Shown here: piece by piece, positions 23,862 to 34,516 of the stretch | Position numbering within the stretch: position 1 is the stretch's first letter | Layout of the letters: each line of letters starts with the position of its first letter | Origin: Varroa destructor | Lineage: Eukaryota > Arthropoda > Arachnida > Mesostigmata > Varroidae | Assembly: GCF_002443255.2 (NCBI RefSeq) | Contig: NW_019211455.1 | Coordinates: 38,626,195-38,690,194, forward strand | Length of the DNA: 64,000 bases | Reading direction: 5' to 3' | The notes under the pieces: model-generated | What the model was told of the DNA's origin: nothing | Seen by the model: the letters and a program-made list of their open reading frames with translations, nothing else | The model's database searches: none | Position numbers and translations under genes: made by a program

Positions 23862-26183
23862 TCTACTATTGCGTGCAGTGTTAGTATAAAATCTAAATTG
23901 TTATATATTTATTATGTATATATATTGGTATAAAATCTAAGCTTACGATATGTAAATCAGCGATTTAAAAATATACTCAAAGAAAAAATGATTAAATGAT
24001 TAAAGATTAAATTGTAGAAATGATGCAACCCTAGTAAAAGAGAGGCATAAATATTCCTAATATATGTAAAGGGAAAGTAGATTCAGAAACTTTTTTTTCT
24101 TTCTGAGTTGTCGCGCACCTTTTGATTTGAGTATAGATAATCGGGAACTTTTTTGACCCCTCTATGACCTTTAGCGTGCACAATGTAAAAGGGGCCAAAA
24201 TAACAGCATCATGTATAAACCCTCTACATAAAATAGAAGGTAGCTGAACCCGTACATATACGTCAAGCTATACAAAGCCGCCAAGGTATTCAAGTTATAT
24301 TCTTTATTCGTTTGGCTCCTCTGCCACTAACAAGACTTAGCTCTCTTGGAATATGTCTAAAACGTATATTTGTAAAATTTATGGCATACAAATGGAGTGC
24401 TACACCATCTAGTAAATCTTGCCTAGTATAAAAGTACAAGTATAGGCTGAAAGTGTAAGGATCTAAAGAGCACGTAAACTTGATTATGTACTTTGTAATA
24501 AAGTCCAACAGATTCTAGTTCAAAAGTTAAATAGAATCCTATAGAATATTACTGTTCATAATGTCTTTGCTCAGGGCTCCGCTTGTTGGGCTCACTATTG
24601 CGATAAATAAGAATTTCTGTTAAATTAAATAGAAGCGATTTATGTTGTATTATGTAACTGACTCAAATAATTTTGTACTGCTTAGTTAGAATTCAGTATT
24701 TTAACTGTATCAACATAATAAATTCTTAATTTATCCACCTGGTCCAAGAGGGTTGACGTTGATGCCAACGTACGTGAATGGTCTGCATGACCCATGGTCG
24801 AGGGCCCACGGTTCAGTTGTTAATATTACCGAGCTCTGTATCCATTTTCAGCAGGAGATTCCACATGAACGTCCCGTTGAATTTACGTCCATCATTCACG
24901 TTCATGTCGTTAACGTATTGCGTCCGCATGTACAGGTACGACGTCTCAGCAGCTGCATTAATCAATCCATAGTTCGAGTGACAATTGAGCATAACGAGGA
25001 TGATCTGTATTTCAAATACTTTATTTTTGATGTTTTCAAGAACCGTCTGTGGCGTCGCCCGATTTCTATATGAATGGGTTAATATAGCGACAGAATTAAC
25101 ATTCCGAGCTTTTCGCCCTCTTGTTGAAATTGCAGAACCACAGTCTTGAACGTTACCTAGCATGGCAATAGCCCAGTTTGTAATCGTAGCAGGTATCAAA
25201 GACATTGCTTCAAGTGTGCAGGCACCAATAAAAGGCTTAGCATTACGGTTCCTTTAGTATTTTAGGAGCTGAAGCTCTAGAACTCTAGCCTCGACCTGAA
25301 CCAGGATGGTATTAATCTTCATCTTGAACTCATTACAATAGTTTGCCGCACTGATTTGAACTTGATGCGAGGTATCTATGAGACGCCAAAAGCGGTGAAG
25401 CAGAGCTATCGCTGTTTTCATAATGATAATCGTCGTCTGTAATTCAAATAGATCCCGCCGATAATACTGGTCCGAAGCATTTTCACAACATTTAATAAGT
25501 AGAATCGTGTCTTTTTCCCCACCAAGATACAAAGCAGTAACGGAAATTTAAGCTTCATTTGGTATTTATCTTCCGTATATTTTGGTGCCGAGGTCTACTC
25601 ACTGTGAAAATTTTTTGGTCGGCGCTTTTTTGCGGAAGATTTTCGATCTGATACTGTCGCTGACTGTCAGGATTTAAGATTTCTCAGGCAAACTTGAAAG
25701 GGCCTGTGATAAAGAACGCAGTTACCGCAGACCAAAGGCTTCAAAACGTCGAGGCCGAACCAAAGATGTTTACCGTCCCTAGGACTGCAATTACCGTCCC
25801 CATAGAAGCCAGTGATACATAAATTGGCATCAAAAATTCATTATCATGAGAAGATGCCTCAAATATATACAGACATATTACATCACACTGGCCGTTTGCT
25901 ACATAGTATGAGATTAGACCGTTAACTTGTTTGTTGAGATTTATATATCATTCTGCATACAGCTCCAATCTATATTGAGTCGGTCTGTTTTATGTGTTTA
26001 TTTGTGAATAGACGAAATGATGGATCATCAAATAGCAATAGATGCAGCACAGAATTATAGCAATGGGATAATAGAAACGGCCTGTGTTTACAAATAAGAC
26101 TTATTATGCGGTTTGCAATTGGATAAATTTAGCGCTAATATAATTTATAAATTAGATGACGTTAAAAGGGGCCTTAGTTATAC

Positions 26184-26189
26184 TATACA

Positions 26190-26230
<41 letters not shown>
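26184..26230. repeat. AT microsatellite followed by T-run
   Basis: About 26 bases of alternating AT, then about 18 T. The order on the minus strand would be a poly(A) run followed by (AT)n. Confidence 0.9.
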
Positions 26231-26231
<1 letters not shown>

Positions 26232-26438
26232 TATAAGATCTCTCTTTCAAATTGAAATGGAGTGTATGTATACGTTTTGTTGTTTTATGTTTTTATTTTT
26301 TTTTGTTGCGTTTTGACACCGGACAGTCTGTGTCGTTCGAGCGAACAGTCAATTTTTCAGATTGAGGTGGACGCATTTGCATTTCTGCTGTGATTGGCAG
26401 CGCTGAAGCCACGGTGGAACGGGACACCAGAACTCTTG

Positions 26439-26878
26439 CAGGACGAGCTGCATGAACGCTAGCCGGCTGTGTAACGGGAATTATAGGAAAACTATCAGAT
26501 GTAGCAGCACCAATTGGGCGAGGTGCAGGGACTCCAACCGGCTGCGGAATTTAAATTCCAGGACTACCAGATAGGGCAGCGTCAGCTATATGAGGCGCAA
26601 GGGTCCCAGCTGGTTGCAGTATGGAAATTCCAGGAGACTTTGGCGACATAGCAAGAGCTGGACGAAGCAAGCTGGAGGAAAGCCAAGTAGTTTTGCTACT
26701 CGTACTTTTCAAGAACCAAATTTAACGTTACTAGCTTGACGAACTGCAGGAGATGCAACTAGTTGCGATATTTGGGCTCCAGGAGAACTTGATGGAATAA
26801 CATCAGTTGGATGAGGTGCAGGAGCCTCAGCTGGTCGCGAGATTGGGCTCCAGAAAAACCTGGTAAGATAGCAGCGGC
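26439..26878 (-). repeat. 72-bp tandem repeats encoding a 24-residue Pro/Ala-rich unit
   Basis: At least six diverged copies: 26439-26513, 26514-26585, 26586-26657, 26658-26734 (worst), 26735-26806 and 26807-26878. Weaker traces continue to about 27010. Period 72 is a multiple of three. On the minus strand, units read SPGISILQPAGTLAPHIAD, IPQPVGVPAPRP, SPGAQISQLVASPAV and SPISRPAEAPAPHPTD, giving a unit of form SPGxxIxQPVGxPAPxPxD. Stops and frameshifts now interrupt it. Together with the Gln/Pro-rich stretch to its right, it probably was the disordered N-terminus of the Argonaute read in the same direction. Confidence 0.75.
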
Positions 26879-27024
26879 TGTACAAACTACAGGAGTCCAC
26901 CACTTAATTACCTGTGGTGTTTGACTTCCAAGGAGGCAAGGTGCGAGAAGTCCAACTGGTTGTGCTGTGAGAACATTGGCAATTTGCACTGCTGTAACTT
27001 CAACAGGTGTCAATTGAATAGCAG

Positions 27025-27276
27025 TCATAAGGCATTAAAAGAAAGAGTAGCCGGTGTGCCTTGACCGACCCTTTTAGCAGCCGGCGTAAATGGTTGTTGA
27101 GGCTGACCTCGATACACGGCAGCAATTTTAAAGGTAGCGATTGTAGTAGTTAAAGATGTCTTAGGGAGAGGAGCGGCTCTCGCCAATGGTTGTTGAGGTT
27201 GTTGCCGGTGTCTTTCCAGGTATCTTTTCAAAGGAAACAGCACCAGAGGATGCAAAATGTAAATTGATGGAAACAC
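27025..27276 (-). pseudogene. Gln/Pro-rich open stretch, possible N-terminus of Argonaute copy 1
   Basis: Open on the minus strand, with RQQPQQPLARAAPLPK and RGQPQQPFTPAAKRVGQG. Several arthropod Argonautes begin with Gln/Pro/Gly-rich disordered sequence. Position and strand fit copy 1, but about 0.6 kb with no N domain recognised separates this and the repeats from the linker/PAZ part. The connection is inferred. Confidence 0.4.
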
Positions 27277-30200
27277 CGGACGAAATTTAGAAATGATATT
27301 TAGATCAACGAACGATAATTGTTGTTTGAATTAAATTCGTAGGCGATTGTATTAGTTCAAAAACGAGCTGTGCTATATAATGTTCTCGTGTGATCTATGG
27401 CACATAGTAGAATCTTGTATTTTTTTTTCTACTAGAATAAAAAGCTCTCAAATTTAGTTCCCCACTATCCGTTATTTTGATACACGCCCACTGTCTGATC
27501 TAAATTATGGAAATTTGATAATTACATCCTAAAGTAAATAGAACCATGGTACGAATACATCACGGTGTTGCGCGTTCTGTAAATATCCCTGTAGACCAAC
27601 AAATTCTTTTACCTGATTAGAAATACTGCATATTACAATAATGTATAATTCTTTCATAGATCTTTTGTCCTCATCTTCGAAGAGTCTGTAGAGGAAGTCG
27701 CTCATGCAGGAGCTGAGGACATGTTAAAGGATTCGGACACTTCACTTTCTTCCGATGGAAAGAGTCAGGCCTGCCGTACAGTATTACTTAGTGCTTGCTG
27801 CGCGAAAATCTTGTTCTCTAAGATTTAGTTAAGCCAGGGGCTCAAGTTCAAAGGCCATTCGAAGCGTCGTACGTTTACTGTATGGGTCGAAGGGTAGAAG
27901 GGAAACGCGATTCGAACTATTAATCCTTTTAACCGAAAAATTATTGTCTTTGTTGATTCGCGTTTCTAGTCAACTATTATTTTTATAGAAATACCAGAAC
28001 TTTCACACTGTTTCTAATAACTACTTTATGGAGCTAAAGCAACCTTACGGTGCGGACTCTAGAGAGTAGCCGTTGCCCGACTTTTTTCGATAACTGTTAA
28101 AACGACACAACGAAAAACGTTGGTGTCCGCAATATTACTCATGTATATTCTACAAACTGCTGTCATTAATCACAGTTCGATATTAGTACATCGGTGACGG
28201 ACCCCCTACATTTTATGTAGGCAAGCAAATTGGGGATCGAGTCGCGCCCACATAGTCAGAATCAGCTTTGGCCTACTGACTTCTTCTGCTTCTGGCTTCT
28301 GCAAGCTTAGTAGTTTTAATAATTAAATAACGTTGGCTGAACCGATTACAATCGACGGCATAACAATCTATGTTCGACTAAGCTGAACTTCCTCCATAGA
28401 ATTATCGAGATCACGTGTCAGCCGGACGGTAACAGCAGAAAGGAGTACACTCTGAAAGAAGGTGTACGACTGCCTTCTTACAGATTAGATGAAACCATAT
28501 ATATAATCAAATAATATTATCATCGGTATATATAATCAAATAAATTAATATCGACTTTTTAATAAATCTAAATCAATTTATTGAAAAAAATTCTTGCTAT
28601 TGCAAATAAGCATAAATAAAAAATATTGTTACTCATATTAAGTTTCTGATCAGAAGTAAAATAGTGCATGAGCTAAATATGTTCATTCTTATACCGAAAG
28701 TATCTATCCCTAAACTGGGTCCGTAGAACCAGTTGCTAGATAATAACCTAGGCTTGAAATAACGGAAATGTATAGAACTAGATTAAGAAGTTCCTCTGGT
28801 AAGGATATCGACTACAGCTTTTCATTACAAAACTTGAAACTTGAGGCAGCTTCACTGTCATGTGGTCTTATCCGACTTGCCAGATATTAACGATAGAATG
28901 AAATCGCCTGCAGTACATGTGTGGACAGCACACAATGACAATAATGTCATGGTACATTAAATACTGGCGACGTCGGACATGCTCCATTCTTCCAACGACG
29001 TCCTGCCAATGGCCAAGGCGAAAGCAGCGTTAACGCCATAAAGTAATTTGGCATACATCGCGTGTTCAAATACGGGCATCCTCGTCAGAGGTTTTTGAAA
29101 AAATATTTCTCGTAGGAAAACGATCAACATATGTTCCACTATAGGAACTATACAATTATATTATATTGTCCTTAGTTTTGATGAGTGAAGCAAATTTTAC
29201 TGAAAACTTATCTCAGTACTAATGAACATTGCAGAATGTAATTTTAAATTTTGTTAAACGGATAATTTAGTAACTGACAATGTTAGTGAGATAACTTTCA
29301 ACTGTACGTTGGTTCACACATGAGGTCGTAGACCGATCACTTGCCTAGGGACTGAAAAAGGGACCTTCCTGTCCCAGTGAACAGTCAACGAAATTTTAGC
29401 CTGGGTTTGTCCTGTGCCTAGATGTCGTACTGAGAAAATACACAATTTAAACCTGACAACTAATCTGAAGCGAAGTGCAATTCATACGACTCGACTAATT
29501 TTCTACTATGAAGGCATATGAAGCTATATTCACCTTGTAAAAAAATAGCTACTATTTTCCTCTCACAGAGTAGGCACATATATAAGGCTTAAACCTTAAG
29601 TACTTTTATGTGTTTTTGTATGTCAACTGCCAGTGCACCTATAGGACAACTCCATTAAAATGTGCGTTAGAACGTCACGAAAGACAAATGCAATCAACAT
29701 TTTTGTATTACGTAATAATAGTATACATAACATCTCTTAATATATTAATATATCGTCACGTGAAAGAGCGAAGGTTTGAAATATAGGGTATACGCTTCTA
29801 TATGATAGTACGATGTTTTGATTTAAAGAGTAAATTCAAAAGCTTAACTATAATGGATAAGGAACATGGTCGTCGTGTAAGTTTTATTCGTACGGAAACC
29901 CTTTTAAATAAGTTACCAAGTTCTATTTTGAGCGCAAGAGCTTTATCTACACCCTCGAGGTTACGAAAATTGACTTAAGGAAGTAATCGAAACTAATTGG
30001 TCTAGAGACTTTCTTTTTGAACACAAACGCGATTCGTTTCTGCCATACTATCTCGATACTTATCGCGGTACTCTGCTAGAAGTACTGCTATCTGGAACTT
30101 ATCATCGTAACTGTGCAAATCTGATAAGCTTTCCGATTTGTTATAGTATAGAAAAGAAATAGGGTATTAATCCGTGTTTCACGGCTGGCGTTAGTACATT

Positions 30201-33200
30201 ATATTTGGTTTTGGGAAGTTGCTTGAAGACTTGAGACGCTGCGAATTATTTTCAACTTGTGATCTTTTACTAATTTCATTATGTATAGGAACAGGTCAAA
30301 TTTGAGATTCGTTCGTTTTTAAGCTGAAACAAATGATGTAAATAGAGTAGGGCACATTTACTATCTGTGAACTATTGACATATTGATCGACATTGCCAAA
30401 TCCACGGCTTCAGAAGAACAGAATCGTTCTGTGCAGCTTCTTATATTGTAAGGCCTTGATGTGTTTTGCCCATCAACAGTTGTTAGATTCACTACAAGAG
30501 GAGTCTCATGTTTTAACCGACAGATCCATGCTTGTACGGTTTATACCCCGCCAGCGCTATCACCTACGTATACACTACATATCTTATGCTTTTTTTTGCA
30601 CCCCATCCTGGTCGCGGTCCACAGCTTTATACTGGATACTCATTTTCTGTTTGCCTTATCAGGTATACAACAAGATATCTATTCCATTATGATGAGCCCG
30701 CTAAACAGACAAAGAAACGCTAAAGTGAGATGTGTAATTTATATTGTAACCTCTAAACTGCACAAAACCAGTACTCGTTTATTTGCTCTTTTATTACCGC
30801 TATATTAAAAAAGATCTTGACTCTGTAACATTCATGTTAATTAAAGTGTTATTAGATTTAAAGTACTATACAGCTCAAACACGTGCACACCATCAGTAAC
30901 AGATCTTCAGCTATTTTCACCATACAATAAATTCAATGCTATTTATTAAAAGATAAAATTTAAGAGTCCATGTAGCACTTACAATATTACGTAAAACTTA
31001 GACGCCAAATTCGTTACATAAAGAGGAACAAAAAGGCTTGTAGAATAAGACAATTTCAAACACCGTTGTTTTGCGGGAAATTTAAGAATAAATAAAACAA
31101 ACTTTTATCGTATCGAAATATGTGCATGTTCAAAAATTACCTAACCTGGAACAATATAGATGCAATAAAGGCTGGGTCTCCGTTAGTTAAGACCGTTGAG
31201 ATGGGTTATTGTCGAACTCTATATTGTACCATTTCTAACGCTGAAGTCTTCATAGCGAACCTGAATAAGGCCGCGTCTCTAATAAACAAAATATCTGTAT
31301 ATGGCGGAAACGTTTAATCGCGGTCATAAAACATCCAAAGCAAATTTGCAGATCGATCGAAGCGTATCGCCTTACAAGCGTCTTAAATATCTTTTTGTGC
31401 TTTAAATGAAAGATAGCGGCTATGAATACTAACACCTTGCATATGTTCAAGAGGCCTGCATGCTTTCTAATCAAGATCTATTTAAGACTAAGTCAAAAAG
31501 ATGAGTTATCGGGGCGAAAATGCGTAGTTACGTGCCCGAGGCACGGATAGTGGCGTAAGTGCTTCATCGTGCCCCCAAATCCCATAATGTTATGGGATTC
31601 GTTGGAACAGACGTTTTCTCGCTCATTTATTAATCTCCTCAGAGTACCGAAGCCTTGCCTATTTAATTTTAATTTAATATTATGCCTATGATGGCAAAAA
31701 ATCTATTTTACGCGTCCATATGCCTCAGGAAGGTCCGCTCAGTGTGTATGCTATCATGTACAGGATATTTGTAAAGCAGTTATAAGCAACAGCGAGATAG
31801 GACTATATGTATAGCCCTGATTATTGCAATTAGGCTTTTATATTTGTAAAGCCTTGTGTATTAATTTCAAATCGAATTCAAAATTCAAAGGAGTAATTTT
31901 CAAATCAATACAGAAAAATCTAGCTTGAGAATAGATACTGACATTTTAATTTTACCTTCACCTATTGATGTTCTGATTAATTTCTGCTTTTTCTAAAGCA
32001 ATTTTTTGCTAGCAAACCCGCTATGCTGATCTCGAACTTTTGATTATCAGCGACAAAAACAAATGATCTTCTTTGTTCGCACAAGCTATGTAAATAAATG
32101 GAAAGCCTTAAAGCACATCTAGCAGGACTCGATACCGCTTAACGACTGAACGAGTAGCGATGGTTCGGGGTTGTGTACTACACTGTTAGAAGAGTACCTT
32201 GTATTGGGTTATGTGCTAATACATGGAAAGACCAGAGGGTACAAGCTGGTGGAGTTCTTACCAAAAAGGGTTAGATTTTACCCGTTGAGGTCCGCAGCTG
32301 TAAACTGCCACATTGGACCCCGTGGTTTGTCCATGAACAAAAACGAACGTATCGTTTCAACAACGTTGATTCTTCTCGATGAACTTGATTTTTACCAGCA
32401 CTATCAGCGTTGTAATAATAACAGCGTCGTAAAGGAGAACAAGATTCATAGCTACACAATTCGATGGGCATTGATGAACCCGAAAGTTCCAGCGTTTCAG
32501 CATATTATATCGAGTCAACGCAACCACACGATCGAGCGACTGCTTAATTCCTATCACGAGCAAATATGCAAATGAATTAATTTTGTCTATACTGTTTTGT
32601 TTTAGATTCAATCAACATGCTTCGATGTTAGAAATTGTGTGTGTAATTGTTAAATGCTTCATTCCGGACTTCGACTGGTAAGAACAAGCTCGGCCATCGA
32701 CTTTCAAACGCGCTGCACCTATGCTGATTTGCTAAAGCTAGAATCGGCGAGACACACTTTCCATTTTAAAAATCCGTGATTCTGCGCTAACTCGAAGCTT
32801 ACATTAGCATATTATAGATCGTAAGCCAGATATATTTACCATTTTGATAGAAACTCAATGACTATCGATTATGTTTACCATTTGATGCGAGCTGGAGCTT
32901 GAATTTCCAGAGTCTGCTAAGTTTAGACAGATCGGTGATAATGTGCTTTAGTTACGCCGCTCAGATGAGATTGTATATAGTGTTGTATAGGGTTGAATAG
33001 AAATTGTATAGTTTCTAGCTTTTTTTTTATGTATTAACGTGACATTGTAAAACCCTTGTATTAACCTAATTTCCGGTATGAATCGGCAGCCTCTGGCTTT
33101 GCAGAGGAAGTCTTCATATACTACGCCAATCACCCGCTGAGTGAGCGGATTCTGTTCCCAAATAGCAATTTATTTTTTAATATTGTTCATATGAATATGA

Positions 33201-33600
33201 TCTGTGGAAAGCTGTCTTACAATACGAGTCTTACTATTGCTTCTATCGCCACCGGAACGTGTTTGGTACCTCGCTGTCGGCAACATCTAATACGGAATAC
33301 ACTTGTTTATTACACATTGTTTCTTTATTATGATTCTTCCAAATCTCTGTGCTATTGATTAATAGCGTTGTTGATATCCTAGTTAAGTTAATGCAGAATA
33401 TATGCTAGCTTTATGTCCCATGGTTATAAACAGGTTTCTGCTGGAGTCGACAAACTGGCGTCGGATCGCTCACTTGTACCTCATTGAACCTTCGTAAGAT
33501 TATTGCTTTTAATGTTGGGGGTGCACCCCGTCGCGATCACTGAGCTGTCGTCATTCGAAGTGACTATTCGGTAATGGAACTCGAAAGGATGACACTGTCT
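27277..33600. other. No gene seen
   Basis: Several open frames of 60-135 codons occur, for example 30461-30808 plus and 32171-32575 plus. None has a motif, splice context or composition that I can tie to a family. A short 10-bp hairpin lies at 31578-31599. Confidence 0.5.
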
Positions 33601-33619
33601 CCTTTGTTATTTTCGTAAT

Positions 33620-34516
33620 GGAGGAAGTGTCTCTTACAACAAGATTAAATGTTTACGAAGTTAAAGATGAAATGCAGTATGCATTGCTACTGGTTAGTCT
33701 TAGTCTAATTGCCTTATAACCGAAGACAGCAACTTGAGCGACAAGCCACAAGAAACGGAAGACGACAAACCGCGGACGCTTTGTAGGCAGTCGACCTGAG
33801 AGATCTTTGCTCAGCTACGAGTGATCCAAATGACTCTTGTCAACTGTTTCTATGCCATCTGGATCCTCACGCACTAAAGTAGATCGAAAAGTAAGAGAAA
33901 TATACGTCCATAAACTGAGGAAAAGTGACAAAGATGTACCTGACGATACGCTTTTTGTTGCTTCCACTACAAAGTAAGAAAATCGTTTTCGTGCAATATC
34001 CTTACTGGCAGTGATGTATCAGCGTTTTACGACACCCCTAAACGCAAAGCTACAAAAAAGATCGACCCTGTAAACTTCTTCATGGTCAGCAACGACGCAT
34101 CTGCATGTGGCGAAATGAGAAGGGGATGGTATACTACGAGCTACTTAAACTCTAAGAAAAAGTTGCGAAGGCCTGATACTTACATCAACTCATGGGTCTG
34201 AGACACGAAATTGACAGAAAAAGGTCTTGGATTAGCAGACGCAAAATGATATTACTGCATGACAACGCTAAACTGCCTAGATCCAGCGCGCGTTTACGAG
34301 TCTCCAATGGACGACTGTCCTACGTGACGCATTGCCCGGACCTTGCTATACCTGATTATCACTTGTTTCAGTCAATGCGGAGTAATCAGAAAGGAAAAAA
34401 ATTGAGGAAGTCGTAGAGAGCGTGGTCACTACTCTGACCAGAATGAGTTCATTCAATTGAAAGTTACAATCGAAGGGGTTAGGTTTTGAACGGAAAACTT
34501 CGTAGCCAACCTAATA
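33620..34516 (+). mobile_element. Decayed mariner transposon with right terminal repeat
   Basis: Scattered over three frames on the plus strand are mariner transposase pieces: NLSDKPQ near 33.73 kb, a HVHKL-like piece (VHKLRKSDKD) near 33.91 kb, MVYYELLKL near 34.13 kb, and from 34192 ILLHDNAK then THCPDLAIPDYHLF. The last two are the second and third catalytic Asp blocks (family HDNARPH and YSPDLAPSDYHLF); about 30 residues separate the Asp pair against 34 in intact elements. At 34505-34514 the sequence GCCAACCTAA is the exact reverse complement of the mariner end TTAGGTTGGC, followed by TA, the expected target dinucleotide. I could not find the left end. Inactive. Confidence 0.8.

Larger units (their letters stand above)
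22057..25831 (-). pseudogene. Argonaute pseudogene, copy 1 (L1/PAZ to PIWI)
   Basis: Argonautes bind small RNAs and slice targets. From 25831 down, the minus strand shows a linker piece (DGKHLWFGLDV) and a PAZ end (KYQMKLKFP...ILVGKKDT). It continues through MKTAIA...NYCNEFKMKIN and QVEARVL, stops at TAA 25256-25254, then resumes in the same frame with TITNWAIAMLGN, YVNDMNV, FMWNLLLKMDTEL. A frameshift leads to YVGINVNPLGPGG near 24733, at the position of GADVTHP. The PIWI half resumes near 22800 (PHSAHVEMTIG), has internal TAA and TAG codons, then VVIYRDSISQDMF, FRPSIVFIVIQK, NIPPGIVID, CSHRGILGTSKP, YTRCTRSLSLPAP and HYAHLIAF. The Asp of YRD and the His of YAH survive; the first catalytic Asp reads Asn. 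The 24730-22800 gap may be an old intron or an insertion. It is dead as read. Confidence 0.85.

Noticed and set aside
30393..30808. Three overlapping plus-strand frames
   Set aside because: Three frames open at once with low-complexity hydrophobic products; no family resemblance.
32171..32611. Overlapping frames on both strands (134 and 84 codons)
   Set aside because: Neither strand shows a domain, splice signals or a plausible start context; opposite-strand overlap suggests chance.
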